From Costus lasius (taxonomy: Eukaryota; Streptophyta; Magnoliopsida; Zingiberales; Costaceae), in the NCBI GenBank assembly GCA_027563935.2, contig CM050452.1, positions 34,294,850 through 34,358,849 on the forward strand: DNA of 64,000 nt, in the 5' to 3' direction. The notes below the pieces were generated by a model. It had not been told where the DNA came from, did no database searches, and saw only the letters and a program-made list of their open reading frames with translations. Numbering within the stretch: position 1 is the stretch's first letter; each line of letters begins with the position of its first letter. The translations under genes and the position numbers were made by a program. This document shows, piece after piece, positions 25,158 through 38,191 of this stretch.

Positions 25158-26962
25158 ATAGGTTTCTCTATATGCATATGATTGCTTGATGATAATTTTG
25201 TGATCCATGTTTGCGCAAAATGCTTAGATCTATTGGTTACATGCGAAAATGATTACATATGTTTTTCATGTTTGCGCATGTATGATGTTAGCGCATCTTT
25301 GTTGTTGATGTTTTATCCAAATGTATATCACTTGCGCGCCTATCATTAGACTAAGCGCCTACTATAAACCCTTAGACGGGTTAGTAGGGTTGAAGTCATC
25401 CTAGAGATTAGATCCAACTAGTCTGATCAGACCATCTGACAGCCTAGATGGGTCGACCAGATAGCACCATTGCGCAAGCAAGTGGTGGCTATAGGTCGAC
25501 TGCATCACAGGCGTGTAGCGATGTCTGGTTGAGACGAATGTTGAACGCACATGAGTTAGGCCCGGGCTCACACCCGTTTGCCAGACCTCATAGTGGTCGT
25601 TCAGCCCTAAACGCATGCATAGTTGACCACTGGGTCGACACAAGTCAGTTAAGACTTGGTGCATGCAAGGGCACTAGATCTGACTAGATTGGATGAGTGG
25701 ATCCCTATTGATGGACCGTTGTAAGGTTGTAGGGCATATAAGAAAATTAAAATTGAGGCCAATGGGGTTTTCAAAAATTTATTTTCTTATTGGATCACAT
25801 GCTGATTGGATGCCATATGTTTGTTTATTTAATCTTATGTGGGCTGCCCATGTTTAATGTGTGCTGTGCTGGGGCCTGCGTGCCTGGGATAAAATTTGTA
25901 AATTAATTTTTATTGTGATCTGTGCATCACATTGCATTTAATTTATAAAATGTAATTGACCTGCGAGTCAATCTTGTTTAGATAGATTAATTTGTAAATT
26001 AATTAGACAAGAGCACAGAGCACACTTGGCAGAGGCGCATGCAGCAGTGGCTAGACCAGGTGGGAGGTCCAGGGTTCGACTCTGGGACCAGGCGCATTTT
26101 CCCTGGTAGGCGCACCTGAGCTGCAGATGGCGCTTGGGCCCTAGGTTGGGCCAGATGAGCAGCAAAAGACCTATGAAGAAAAGCAAGTGAAGACTTAAGT
26201 GAAATTAAGGTCTTACTTAGGCTTATGGGCTTTTACCACATAAGATCCATGCTTTCTTTTATTGTTTAAATATTAGAATTGCATGATTAGTTTATCTTCT
26301 GCTATCACCATAGGAATTGCATGATAGTGAAGAAGATAAAAGACCGTTAAAATCCAACGATAAAATATCAAGCTCGTAAGCCTTCTGACGCGAAACCTCA
26401 CTGTTCTGATTATCGTTGGAGCCGTGTTGTACCCACTCAGTGGGCACGTCCATCTATCTTCAGACGGTGCGGGATTACACCTGCGTGTTACAGAGAAGGG
26501 ATTTATCGCTTCTCGTTGCTCAGCATAGCACGTGGTGGTCCAGGGAGTAGGTCGGGTCAGCTTGACCATGTAGGCTACATATGTGGCGCATATGGTAGCA
26601 CATGGAGGCAGCCATCTGTGGGGTCAGAGATTGTGTTGTACCAACTCAGTTGGCACAGTCTGCTGGATTGCCCAGATGAAGGGGAATCGCACGGGTTGGC
26701 GATTGGCAGGGACTGCCTACCAGAAATTAGTGCTTGTACTCTCTGTGCATCTTATCTCGCCTGAGCGGGACGCGGAGACCAAGTATGAAATCTGGATCCC
26801 ATCTCACTAAAAGAGTTCTACTCTTTCGGGCTGTTTTGCTGGATTTTTCAGCCAGATAAAATAGTGAGAAAAAGAATCATTCTTAAGTCCTGATTGATTC
26901 TTTACATTGATACTGACCTTGCTGTTCTTGCATTGTTGTAGATACCTGCAGCAACGAACACC
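25158..26962 (+). other. untranslated leader of G
   Basis: 1.8 kb with no credible ORF. It contains the tRNA-like segment (26011-26095), the palindromes CCCACTCAGTGGG (26432-26444) and CCAACTCAGTTGG (26641-26653), and a 3' splice-site-like tract ending TTGTTGTAG about 20 bases before the gag ATG. A GTATGA at about 26783 could be a matching donor (inference). Confidence 0.75.
26011..26095 (+). other. tRNA-like segment in the leader of G
   Basis: GGTTCGACTC at 26073-26082 matches the Pol III B box, within a GGTCC/GGACC stem, preceded by TGGCAGAGGCGC. Conserved at the same place in B, C and D. Confidence 0.45.
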
Positions 26963-27749
26963 ATGAGCTTCAATGTGCGATCCCTACTGGAAAGAGAGAA
27001 GTTTGCTGGGCCAAACTTCTCAGACTGGTTCGGACACCTTAAGATCGTTCTTAAGGCAGAGAGGAAACTGTATGTCCTCGAGACGGCGATACCGCCTCAG
27101 CCCGCTCCGAACGCCGCAAGGGCGGTTCGGGATGCTTATGAAAAGCACGTCAATGATAGCATTGATGTCGCTTGCCTGATGCTAGCGTCTATGACGCCAC
27201 CGCTGCAGCGTCAGCATGAGGATATGTCGGCTATAGAGATTATAGCGAACCTCAAGATGCTGTATGCTGCACAGGCGAGGACAGAACGCTATAATCTGAC
27301 AAAGCTTTTCTTTCAGAGCAAACTGGCTGAAGGGAGCCCAGTGGGAGCTCACGTGCTCAAGATGATTGGGCACAAGGAGGCTCTAGAGAAACTGGGGCAT
27401 ACCATCAACCAGGAGCTTGCTGTAGACATAATTCTGCAGTCTCTCCCGCCCTCTTTCGATGCGTTCATTATTAACTTTAATATGAACAAAATCGATTGTA
27501 CTCCGGCAGAGCTGCTGAATATGCTCTTGACTACTGAGGAGACTCTGAAGGGAAAGCCTTCAACCTCTGTCTTAATGGTTCCTTCAAGGAACAAGAAGAA
27601 GGGGAAGAAGGGCAAGGCCCCTGTCAAGAGCTACAGCAAGGCTCTGAAGCAAAAGGTCAAGCGGTCTAAGGAATACAGATGTTTCCACTGTGGCCAGCTG
27701 GGTCACTGGAAAAAGGACTGTAAAGCGCTCCAAGGAGACAAGAAGGGAA
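26963..27749 (+). CDS. copia gag of G, 5' part of an intact gag-pol frame split by H
   Basis: Gag residues 1-262 plus one base of codon 263. It starts at ATG with MSFNVRSLLEREKF and ends just after the zinc knuckle CFHCGQLGHWKKDC (about residues 240-253) in LQGDKKG. Gag forms the virus-like particle and binds the RNA through the knuckle. There are no stops or shifts. H enters at 27750, after the TSD GGGAA, and the frame resumes at 38192. The split prevents expression of the full polyprotein. Confidence 0.93.
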
Positions 27750-27868
27750 TGTAAGATCCAAGGATCTTAAGTCCTGGTAAGCATTATTTTGATTTAAATA
27801 AACTCGTTGGCTGTGATATTTTGTTCATGATTTAAATAAAATTACTGACTGTGATATTTTTCTATGTA

Positions 27869-27990
27869 TTGGTTGTTAATTTATAGTTAATTAACTAGAG
27901 ATTTTTGGTTGTTAATTTATAGTTAATTAACTAGAGATTTTTGGTTGTTAATTTATAGTTAATTAAATTAGAGATTATTGGTTGTTAATT
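27869..27990 (+). repeat. 36-bp tandem repeat in the H LTR
   Basis: Units begin TTGGTTGTTAATTTATAG at 27869, 27905 and 27941, exactly 36 bases apart, with a partial fourth at about 27978. The same array lies in the 3' LTR from 35459. Function unknown; possibly part of the U3 enhancer region. Confidence 0.85.
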
Positions 27991-28548
27991 TTGTTGGACG
28001 TTAATTAGCTTAATGGATGTTAAATTTAATTAGTTAACTAGCTTATTGGATGTTAGTTTAACCTTATTGGATTTTCACTTAAACTATGGGTTATTGGGTT
28101 ACACTTAAATTAGATGGATATTAGATTTAAAATTCGAATTAGTTAGTTAAATGGGTTAAACCCTATTTGAATTATGATTAACGGGTTTAAAATTTGAAAA
28201 CCGAAATTTTAGATGGGTAATCTCGGTTAGGGTAGGGAATTGGTGTTTTTGGCTTGGGAGAAAATTTTGGGCGGCGGCTTGAGAAGAAGTGGCGATTCTT
28301 GAAGAGTTCTTGAGGCGATTTTCTCCATCTTCTTTCCTTGGCGAATTTTCCTTGAGGTGAAGAAACTTCCTTGGCGAGTTCTTGGAGACTCTTTGGGCGG
28401 TTTAAAGGCTTTAGACGGTTTCTTTGTAGAGGATTTTCACCTTGGTGTTCACGGTTAAGAGGTGAGTGGGGTGTCTTATTCGAAATTTATATCAGTACGA
28501 TTATGGTTGTGCTACATGATAAATTTGGTTGCTTGAAATCTTTCCATG

Positions 28549-28710
28549 TTTAAAACCGAAATAATCTTGATAATCGTTATGAAAACCGAATTCTTGATAA
28601 TAATTATGAGACTCGAAATCTTGATAATTATTTATGAAAACTGAAATTTTGATGTTAATTATGAAACCGAAATCTTGATGATTGTTTTATGAAAACCGAA
28701 AGTTTGTAAT
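28549..28710 (+). repeat. degenerate short tandem array in the H LTR
   Basis: About five or six units of roughly 30-35 bp built on GAAAACCGAA followed by TCTTGATAAT-like text. The units are imperfect. Present in both LTRs of H. Confidence 0.6.
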
Positions 28711-30591
28711 ATGAAATTTAAGGTATTAATTTATGGAATTCAGGAAGTTTTAAGCCAATGATTTTGAGCATGATATTCATGTTAACTAAGGTTTAAAATT
28801 TAGTAGATAATATGTTATGTTAACCGTGGGTTACATGTAGTGATTTGTAAAGCAATTATATGAATACATGTTTTAATTTTATGTTTAATTTTATGTTGAT
28901 TTTATGTATGCTTGATAAATGCTATATGTCGATTTTATGGATGCTTGATAAATGCTAATAATGTTATAAAACTCATGTTTATTTATCTAAGACCATGTAT
29001 TCATGTTTGAGAACATTGGGTGATAATTTAGCAAGGTTAGACTGAATTAATCAACATGAAACCTAAGGACTACACTACTTTGTGATGTTTGAATATTATG
29101 TGATTTTTTTTTATATTATGTGTTATGATTAGTCATGGAATGGATAGGACTAAGGCTAGGTGTTACCTTAAACTCAAGGGGATAGTCTATATGTGATATG
29201 TTAAGGGTTTGAATTTCGGCCCTGTATTGTGATATGTGAGGGGGTTGATGTTCAGCCTGCCTGTTATGATTATTGTGATGGGGGTTGATGTTCAGCCTGC
29301 CCGATATGATTATTGTGATGACTATCCTAGAGTCTAGTTGACACTTAGGAGTCCTCTATGATGTGAAATAAGATATAAGATGTGTCTGTGTTGTTCAGCT
29401 AAGGAACCCTTTGGGAGAACGAGTGATATAAGACGCAAAGTGCCATGTCTTGGTCAGACAGGGGCCACCTCTTGATGTCGTCACTCTTAGAACGCTTAGA
29501 TTTTTGTGATTATGGGGTGATCGTAGAGCAAAGTGCCACGTCGTGACCTGGCGGGGGCCACCTCTTGAATCTACACACCGTCCATCTATATGTTGCATGT
29601 GATTTGCAGGCTTCTCCCAGTGCTTAGGCCAAAGCCGGGTTAGACCATAATGGTCACTACTGAATATATGCTGAACAACTAGGTTAATTAAGTGGTTGGT
29701 GTGTTTAGTTGGTTTAGAGTATAACTCTAGAACCTTGGTTACTCTGTAGTGATAATTAGGTGATGTTTTAGCAGTGTACATATGACTGTTTTATATGAAT
29801 TCTGTTCTTTAAGTTTGTCATATGTTGACATGATATTCTGTTAAATGTTTTTAAAATAATCTGCATGTATTTTTGAGTGTATGTTATGGATGGTCGTTTG
29901 AGACTATCCACTCACTGGGCTGTGTAGCTCACCCCTCATTATTTTCAGGTGTAGAGCAGGGGCGCATTTCCAGTTAGCATTTTATATGAATATCGTGATA
30001 TGCCAGTTGAATGAATAAGACTTTTGTGCTTAATTACTGGGGCCGGTTGTGGCCGAATTATATGAACTTGTGTTGCCAGTTGTGGCCAAACTATGTGAAC
30101 TTGTGTTGCCGGTTATGGCAGTTTGATATTCTGATTTTTGTGTCACCGCGGGCTTTGACCTGGTTTCGGTGTTTGGTATCAGTGATGTTAGTTATGAAGT
30201 TATAGAATCGACATTGTGGTTTTGTTTTGAATTTCAAGTCGATTTGTATTTTTGCAATCGGATTTGATATAAATGTGAACTTGCATATGTCTAGTGCAAG
30301 TATTGCCTGGTGGCAAGTACCCTTATGTGATTTATGGATTTTAGGAATTTTATACGGATTTGATATAACTGTTGCCTTGCATATGTCTAGTGCAAGGATT
30401 GCGTGGTGGCAGGTACATTTATGAAATTGTGTTTTGTGGAGATTTTGTATGTATGGATTTTGAAAATTTTCAGATCGTGTTTTCTTGAACTTGGTTTTAC
30501 CTAGCATATGAATCGATCTTGTATGACACATCCTGTTTCTTTTGTGATTTGTGTTGCTTGTATGGGGTTAAGATAACGGGATGTTACAGAA

Positions 30592-30603
30592 TGGTATCAG
30601 AGG
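30592..30603 (+). promoter_or_regulatory. primer-binding site of H
   Basis: TGGTATCAGAGG, three bases after the LTR, an initiator-Met-tRNA type site with G as its last base. Confidence 0.88.
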
Positions 30604-30707
30604 AGTTGGCTAGCTAAAACTTAGTTCGGGGGAAAACATGTTTGTGTATTGCTAGACATCTGATAGGCTTATGTTTGCATTCGGTATGTGTGTGTGTAGG
30701 AATTAAG

Positions 30708-33700
30708 ATGGTGCGATCCAGAGGAAATGCTAGCAGTGAAGGCGAGCAGACCTCGAATCTCTCGAGCGCTATTGAGGCTCTGACAGGCATGGTACAGCAA
30801 CAGGGTGCCATGATTGAGAGGCAAGCTCAGATGCTGCAGCAGCAACAGACTCAGCATCAAGAAGCGCAACAGCAGCTCTTGCAGCAGTTGACTCAGGAGA
30901 GATCCCAGACTACTACCCGGGCGGTGGGGGATGACTCTCAGGAGGGCGCTCACAGGCGCTATGCCTCACTTGTGAGTGAATTCCAGAAACTGGGTCCTAG
31001 CTCTTTTTATGGGGGCTTAGAATCAAGTACTGCAGAAAACTGGCAGTTGGTCTTAGAAAAAATTTTCCAAGTCATGCGTTGCTCGGATGAGGACAAGCTG
31101 TGTCTGACCACCTATATGATGCGTGGTGACGCAGATGAGTGGTGGAAGGGCGTGGTGAGGCTCGCTGAAGAAAAACATGAAAAAGTAGATTGGCCCTACT
31201 TCTTGTCTCAATTTAACGAGAAGTACTTCCCTGATAGCTTGGTGGAGGATCGAGAGGTGGAATTTATTCATCTGGAGCAGGGAGATATGACTGTGGACCA
31301 GTATGAGTTACAGTTCACCAAGTTGGGAAAATATGCTCCTCACTTGATAAACACTGAAAAGAGGAGGGCTACCAAGTTTCTCAGAGGTCTCAGATGGGAC
31401 ATTAGGGAGCAGGTTGGCGCTCAGCACTTGGAGACTTACGTTGAGACTGTTGGGCGAGCACGCACCATAGAGAGATACATATCTGAGAGGAGTTCTAATG
31501 CTGCCGCGACTGTGATTCCTGCAATTGAGGCGACAGTTCCTCAGTATGGTAATGGCGGCAAGGGTAAGAAGTACCCTAGGCATAAGGACTACAAGAAGAG
31601 CAGGTATAAGCCTTACTCTTACAAGGCACCGCAGCAGTCCAGGGATGTACCGCAGCAGTTCAGGGATGCCAGGGATGTAAAGAACAGCAACACTGAGAAC
31701 TGGACTTGTCATTATTGTGGGCTCAAGGGACATCTGATGAAGGATTGTCATAAGAAGAATGGTGTATGCTTCAGGTGTAAGAAACCAGGACACATGGTTA
31801 AGGACTGCAAAGAACCTGAGATGCAGCAGAGAGGCGCAGATAAGCCTACAGTCCAGACCCGAGTTTATGCTGTGGCTGAGAAGGATACACGAGTTTCCCG
31901 ATCCGTCGTGGAAGGTACCTTATTTGTATTTGATCAGTTAGCTCACATCTTATTTGACCCTGGTGCAAATTTATCTTTTATATCTGTTAAATTTGCTGCA
32001 TGTTTACCTGTGTTGCCTAAGGTGCTGAATTATGTTGTGTCTGTAAGTACTCCCTTAGGAAAATCATTATCTACAGACACTGTTTGTGCTAATTGTGTAG
32101 TGCATGTAGAGTGTTATGAGTTTCTTGTGGATCTAATCCTTTTAGACATGCAAGATTATGATGTCATCCTAGGTATGGATTGGTTATCCTCACATCATGC
32201 CACTGTGGATTGCTTTGAGAAAGTAATCACCTTGAATCTGCTTGATGGGAATCGGATTTTTGTGAGAGGTCTAGTGTCAGACCAAGGACCACATGTGATA
32301 TCTTTCCTACAGGCTAGGAAGTTGCTTGCTAGTGGGTGCAAGGGTTATCTTGCACATGTTAAGGTGCAGGATGATTCTACTTCTGATTTGACTCAGATGG
32401 CGGTGGTGAAAGAGTTTCCTGACGTGTTCTCTGAGGAATTTTCAGGCTTGCCACCAATTCGAGAAGTAGAGTTTGGCATTGAGTTGGTGCCAGGTACGGC
32501 ACCTATCTCCAGAGCTCCTTACCGTATGGCTACATCAGAGTTGGCCGAACTTAAGAAACAACTGGAGGAATTGCTGGAAAAGGGTTACATCCGGCCTAGT
32601 GCTTCTCCCTGGGGAGCGCCAGTGCTGTTTGTAAAGAAGAAAGATGGAACCCTGAGGATGTGTATAGATTACAGGCAACTGAACCAAGTGACTATCAAGA
32701 ATAAGTATCCTCTCCCCAGAATTGATGATCTATTTGATCAATTACAGGAAGCGACAGTGTTCTCTAAGATTGACCTGAGATCAGGGTATTACCAGCTTAG
32801 GGTCAAGGATGAGGATATATTTAAGACTGCTTTCAGGACCAGGTATGGGCATTTTGAATTTCTAGTTATGCCTTTTGGACTGACGAATGCACCTGCTGTC
32901 TTTATGGATTTGATGAACAGGGTATTTCATGAGTTGCTTGACTCTTGTGTGGTAGTCTTTATAGATGATATCTTGGTATACTCACGGACTACTTCGGATC
33001 ATGTCAGTGACTTGCGCAGAGTGCTAGAGGTTCTGAGGAAGAATCGATTATATGCCAAGGCTAGTAAGTGTGAGTTCTAGCTAGAAAAGATCAGTTTCCT
33101 GGGGCATGTGATTTCTGGTCAGGGGGTGTCTGTGGATCCAGTTAAAGTGCAAGCCATCCTTGATTGGGGAAGACCGACTAGTGCTACTGAGATCAGAAGT
33201 TTCCAGGGTTTAGCAGGTTACTATCGGAGGTTTGTTGAGGGATTCTCCAAGCTGGCGGGTCCTTTAACTAAATTGACCAGAAAGGAGGCCAAGTTTAATT
33301 GGGATGACAAGTGTGAAGAAAGCTTTCAGGAGCTGAAGAGAAGGTTGACTAGTACACCGATCCTCATTATTCCTAGTGATGGGGAAAGGTTTACTGTCTA
33401 TACGGATGCTTCGGGCAAAGGGTTGGGCTGTGTCTTGATGCAGAAGGGTTCTGTGGTAGCCTATGCTTCGAGACAACTGAAGGAGTATGAGTTGAACTAC
33501 CCTACTCATGACTTAGAGTTGGCGGCCGTAGTCTTTGCCCTGAAGATATGGCGTCACTATTTGTTGGGTCAGGAGTTTGATCTGTTCACTGATCACCAGA
33601 GTCTCAAGTACATCTTCACTCAGAAGGAGTTGAACATGAGACAAAGAAGATGGATGGAGTTGATCAAAGACAATGACTTCTCTATTCAGTATCAGGCTGG

Positions 33701-35303
33701 AAAGGCCAATGTAGTGGCTGATGCATTGAGCAGACATCCAGTTACTTCAGTAGCTGCTTTACGGGTCAGTGAGTGGCAGTCACTACAGGAGTTCAGAGAT
33801 TTCAGGATCAGTGTTTCTCCTAAAGTTCAGTCTGGATATGTGGCTTTCCTCAGAGTACAGTCTGCTTTGTTGCAGAAGATCAGAGATCAGCAGTCAGTGG
33901 ATCCGAAATTAGTTCAGATCAGGGATAGTTTGGTTGTGGGTACAGTTCAGGATTTTAGCTTGTCTGATGATGGTGTTCTTCGGTTTCGTGGAAGGGTGTG
34001 TGTCCCTGAGGAACCGAGCTTGAGGAAAGAAATATTGGAGGACAGCCATAACTCCAAATATTCTCTACATCCTGGTGTAACTAAGATGTATCAGGACCTC
34101 AAGAAAAGCTTTTGGTGGCCGGGTATGAAGAAAGAAGTATTTGATTTTGTCTCTAGGTGTTTAACCTGTCAGACGGTAAAGGCTGAACACCAGAAGCCTG
34201 GTGGTTTGTTGCAGCCCCTTCCTATTCCTGAGTGGAAGTGGGAATGCATCAGTATGGATTTTGTGTGTGGTTTGCCCAGAACCAGATTGGGTCATGATGC
34301 TATTTGGGTGATTGTTGATAGACTCACTAAATCAGCCCATTTTCTTCCGATCAAGATGACTTATCCTTTAGAGAGACTGGCTAGATTGTATATTGATGAG
34401 ATAGTCAGACTGCATGGAGTGCCTGTTGATATTGTGTCTGATAGGGACTCTCGGTTTTTGTCCAGATTTTGGAAGAGCTTACAGGAAGGTTTGGGTACTA
34501 AGTTGAGTTTTAGTACAGCATACCATCCTCAGTCTGATGGCCAGACGGAGCGTACTATCCAGACTCTAGAAGACCTGTTGAGAGCTTATGTAGTTGATTG
34601 GAGTTCTGAGTGGAACCGGGATCTATCTTTGATAGAGTTTACTTATAATAATAGTTTCCACTCCAGTATTCAGATGGCTCCTTATGAGGCTTTGTATGGG
34701 AGAAGGTGTAGGACTCCCTTGTGTTGGGAGGAAACTGGTGACAGAATGATTTTGAGATCTGATGCAGTTCAGGAGACTACTGATAAGGTCAGAGAGATAC
34801 AGAATAAACTGAAGATTTCTCGGGACAGACAGAAGAGTTATGCTGATGACCGTCGTCGTCCCTTGGAGTTTATGGTAGGGGATCATGTTTTCTTAAAAGT
34901 GTCACCTACTAAGGGTGTTATGAGGTTTGGCAAAAAGGGCAAGTTGAGCCCTAGGTTTGTAGGACCTTTTGACATTATTGAGAGAGTTGGTCCAGTGGCT
35001 TACCGGTTAGCTTTACCTCCTGCTATGGATCATGTACATAATGTGTTCCATGTTTCTGCGTTGAGGAAATATCATCCTGATCCATCTCATGTGTTGGAGT
35101 TGGAACCTCTTCAGATTCAGAGTGATTTGACCTTTGAGGAAAGACCTCTCCGGATTGTTGATAGAAAGGATAAAGTTCTGAGGAACAAGTCTATACCCTT
35201 GGTAAAGGTTATCTGGGGAAATCAGTCGGTTGAGGAGGCGACTTGGGAGACTGAAGCTAATATGAGAAAGTTTTATGCTTATCTCTTTGATGATATGAAT
35301 TGA
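30708..35303 (+). pseudogene. gypsy gag-pol polyprotein of H, one nonsense codon
   Basis: A 1532-codon frame starting at ATG 30708 ([10 protein letters not shown]). An in-frame upstream GTG/ATG region exists, but this ATG follows the leader best. Gag has a Gln-rich coiled-coil-like stretch near residues 25-70 and two zinc knuckles, [14 protein letters not shown] (about 334) and [14 protein letters not shown] (about 354). The protease reads [12 protein letters not shown] near 417, with DPG in place of the usual DSG. RT has [10 protein letters not shown] near 752, followed by RNase H (YTDASGKG), the integrase zinc region, an integrase core with IVSDRDSRF and [10 protein letters not shown], a GPF segment and a C-terminal chromodomain-like region ([16 protein letters not shown]). 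TAG at 33078-33080 replaces the usual Trp codon just after RT (CEF-stop-LEK). Otherwise the frame is open. Confidence 0.94.
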
Positions 35304-35326
35304 GCTTTAGAGGACTAAAGCTTTAT

Positions 35327-35339
35327 AAGGAGGGAGGGA
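35327..35339 (+). other. polypurine tract of H
   Basis: AAGGAGGGAGGGA immediately before the 3' LTR, the plus-strand primer of the element. Confidence 0.9.
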
Positions 35340-38186
35340 TGTAAGATCCAAGGATCTTAAGTCCTGGTAAGCATTATTTTGATTTAAATAAACTCGTTGC
35401 CTGTGATATTTTGTTCATGATTTAAATAAAATTACTGACTGTGATATTTTTCTATGTATTGGTTGTTAATTTATAGTTAATTAACTAGAGATTTTTGGTT
35501 GTTAATTTATAGTTAATTAACTAGAGATTTTTGGTTGTTAATTTATAGTTAATTAAATTAGAGATTATTGGTTGTTAATTTTGTTGGACGTTAATTAGCT
35601 TAATGGATGTTAAATTTAATTAGTTAACTAGCTTATTGGATGTTAGTTTAACCTTATTGGATTTTCACTTAAACTATGGGTTATTGGGTTACACTTAAAT
35701 TAGATGGATATTAGATTTAAAATTCGAATTAGTTAGTTAAATGGGTTAAACCCTATTTGAATTATGATTAACGGGTTTAAAATTTGAAAACCAAAATTTT
35801 AGATGGGTAATCTCGGTTAGGGTAGGGAATTGGTGTTTTTGGCTTGGGAGAAAATTTTGGGCGGCGGCTTGAGAAGAAGTGGCGATTCTTGAAGAGTTCT
35901 TGAGGCGATTTTCTCCATCTTCTTTCCTTGGCGAATTTTCCTTGAGGTGAAGAAACTTCCTTGGCGAGTTCTTGGAGACTCTTTGGGCGGTTTAAAGGCT
36001 TTAGACGGTTTCTTTGTAGAGGATTTTCACCTTGGTGTTCACGGTTAAGAGGTGAGTGGGGTGTCTTATTCGAAATTTATATCAGTACGATTATGGTTGT
36101 GCTACATGATAAATTTGGTTGCTTGAAATCTTTCCATGTTTAAAACCAAAATAATCTTGATAATCGTTATGAAAACCGAATTCTTGATAATAATTATGAG
36201 ACTCGAAATCTTGATAATTATTTATGAAAACTGAAATTTTGATGTTAATTATGAAACCGAAATCTTGATGATTGTTTTATGAAAACCTAAAGTTTGTAAT
36301 ATGAAATTTAAGGTATTAATTTATGGAATTTAGGAAGTTTTAAACCAATGATTTTGAGCATGATATTCATGTTAACTAAGGTTTAAAATTTAGTAGATAA
36401 TATGTTATGTTAACCATGGGTTACATGTAGTGATTTGTAAAGCAATTGTATGAATACATGTTTTAATTTTATGTTTAATTTTATGTTGATTTTATGTATG
36501 CTTGATAAATGCTATATGTCGATTTTATGGATGCTTGATAAATGCTAATAATGTTATAAAACTCATGTTTATTTATCTAAGACCATGTATTCATGTTTGA
36601 GAACATTGGGTGATAATTTAGCAAGGTTAGACTGAATTAATCAGCATGAAACCTAAGGACTACACTACTTTGTGATGTTTGAATATTATGTGAATTTTTT
36701 TTATATTATGTGTTATGATTAGTCATGGAATGGATAGGACTAAGGCTAGGTGTTACCTTAAACTCAAGGGGATAGTCTATATGTGATATGTTAAGGGTTT
36801 GAATTTCGGCCCTGTATTGTGATATGTGAGGGGGTTGGTGTTCAGCCTGCCTGTTATGATTATTGTGATGGGGGTTGATGTTCAGCCTGCCCGATATGAT
36901 TATTGTGATGACTATCCTAGAGTCTAGTTGACACTTAGGAGTCCTCTATGATGTGAAATAAGATATAAGATGTGTCTGTGTTGTTCAGCTAAGGAACCCT
37001 TTGGGAGAACGAGTGATATAAGACGCAAAGTGCCATGTCTTGGTCAGACAGGGGCCACCTCTTGATGTCGTCACTCTTAGAACGCTTAGATTTTTGTGAT
37101 TATGGGGTGATCGTAGAGCAAAGTGCCACGTCGTGACCTGGCGGGGGCCACCTCTTGAATCTACACACCGTCCATCTATATGTTGCATGTGATTTGCAGG
37201 CTTCTCCCAGTGCTTAGGCCAAAGCCGGGTTAGACCATAATGGTCACTACTGAATATATGCTGAACAACTAGGTTAATTAAGTGGTTGGTGTGTTTAGTT
37301 GGTTTAGAGTATAACTCTAGAACCTTGGTTACTCTGTAGTGATAATTAGGTGATGTTTTAGCAGTGTACATGTGACTGTTTTATATGAATTCTGTTCTTT
37401 AAGTTTGTCATATGTTGACATGATATTCTGTTAAATGTTTTTAAATAATCTGCATGTATTTTTGAGTGTATGTTATGGATGGTCGTTTGAGACTATCCAC
37501 TCACTGGGCTGTGTAGCTCACCCCTCATTATTTTCAGGTGTAGAGCAGGGGCGCATTTCCAGTTAGCATTTTATATGAATATCGTGATATGCCAGTTGAA
37601 TGAATAAGACTTTTGTGCTTAATTACTGGGGCCGGTTGTGGCCGAATTATATGAACTTGTGTTGCCAGTTGTGGCCAAACTATGTGAACTTGTGTTGCCG
37701 GTTATGGCAGTTTGATATTCTGATTTTTGTGTCACCGCGGGCTTTGACCTGGTTTCGGTGTTTGGTATCAGTGATGTTAGTTATGAAGTTATAGAATCGA
37801 CATTGTGGTTTTGTTTTGAATTTCAAGTCGATTTGTATTTTTGCAATCGGATTTGATATAAATGTGAACTTGCATATGTCTAGTGCAAGTATTGCCTGGT
37901 GGCAGGTACCCTTATGTGATTTATGTGATTTATGGATTTTAGGAATTTTATACGGATTTGATATAACTGTTGCCTTGCATATGTCTAGTGCAAGGATTGC
38001 GTGGTGGCAGGTACATTTATGAAATTGTGTTTTGTGGAGATTTTGTATGTATGGATTTTGAAAATTTTCAGATCGTGTTTTCTTGAACTTGGTTTTACCT
38101 AGCATATGAATCGATCTTGTATGACACATCCTGTTTCTTTTGTGATTTGTGTTGCTTGTATGGGGTTAAGATAACGGGATGTTACA
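35340..38186 (+). repeat. 3' LTR of H
   Basis: 2847 bp. Longer than the 5' LTR by a 9-bp duplication (GTGATTTAT repeated near 37916-37932), less one A in a run. Confidence 0.96.
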
Positions 38187-38191
38187 GGGAA

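Larger units (their letters stand above)
27750..30588 (+). repeat. 5' LTR of H
   Basis: 2839 bp from TGTAAGATCC to GGGATGTTACA. It is AT-rich and full of short internal duplications: a 36-bp tandem array, a looser array of GAAAACCGAA-type units, a duplicated GGGGGTTGATGTTCAGCCTGC block near 29220-29320, and two copies of a TTGCATATGTCTAGTGCAAG block near 30282 and 30377. Minus-strand ORFs inside it are duplicated in the other LTR and are not genes. Confidence 0.96.
27750..38186 (+). mobile_element. complete Ty3/gypsy chromovirus-type retrotransposon H
   Basis: 10437 bp with TSD GGGAA at 27745-27749 and 38187-38191, inserted in gag of G. LTRs are 2839 bp (27750-30588) and 2847 bp (35340-38186), with about 14 substitutions and two indels by eye (about 0.5%). 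PBS 30592, gag-pol 30708-35303 with one stop, polypurine tract 35327-35339. The domain order and the C-terminal chromodomain-like segment indicate a Tekay/Del-like chromovirus; the exact lineage is an inference. Confidence 0.96.

Noticed and set aside
27869..27990. Possible CRISPR array
   Set aside because: The 36-base units are directly adjacent with no unique spacers, and the sequence is a plant LTR.
29395..29781. 128-codon minus-strand ORF, repeated at 36985-37371
   Set aside because: Lies inside both LTRs of H and has no recognisable domain.
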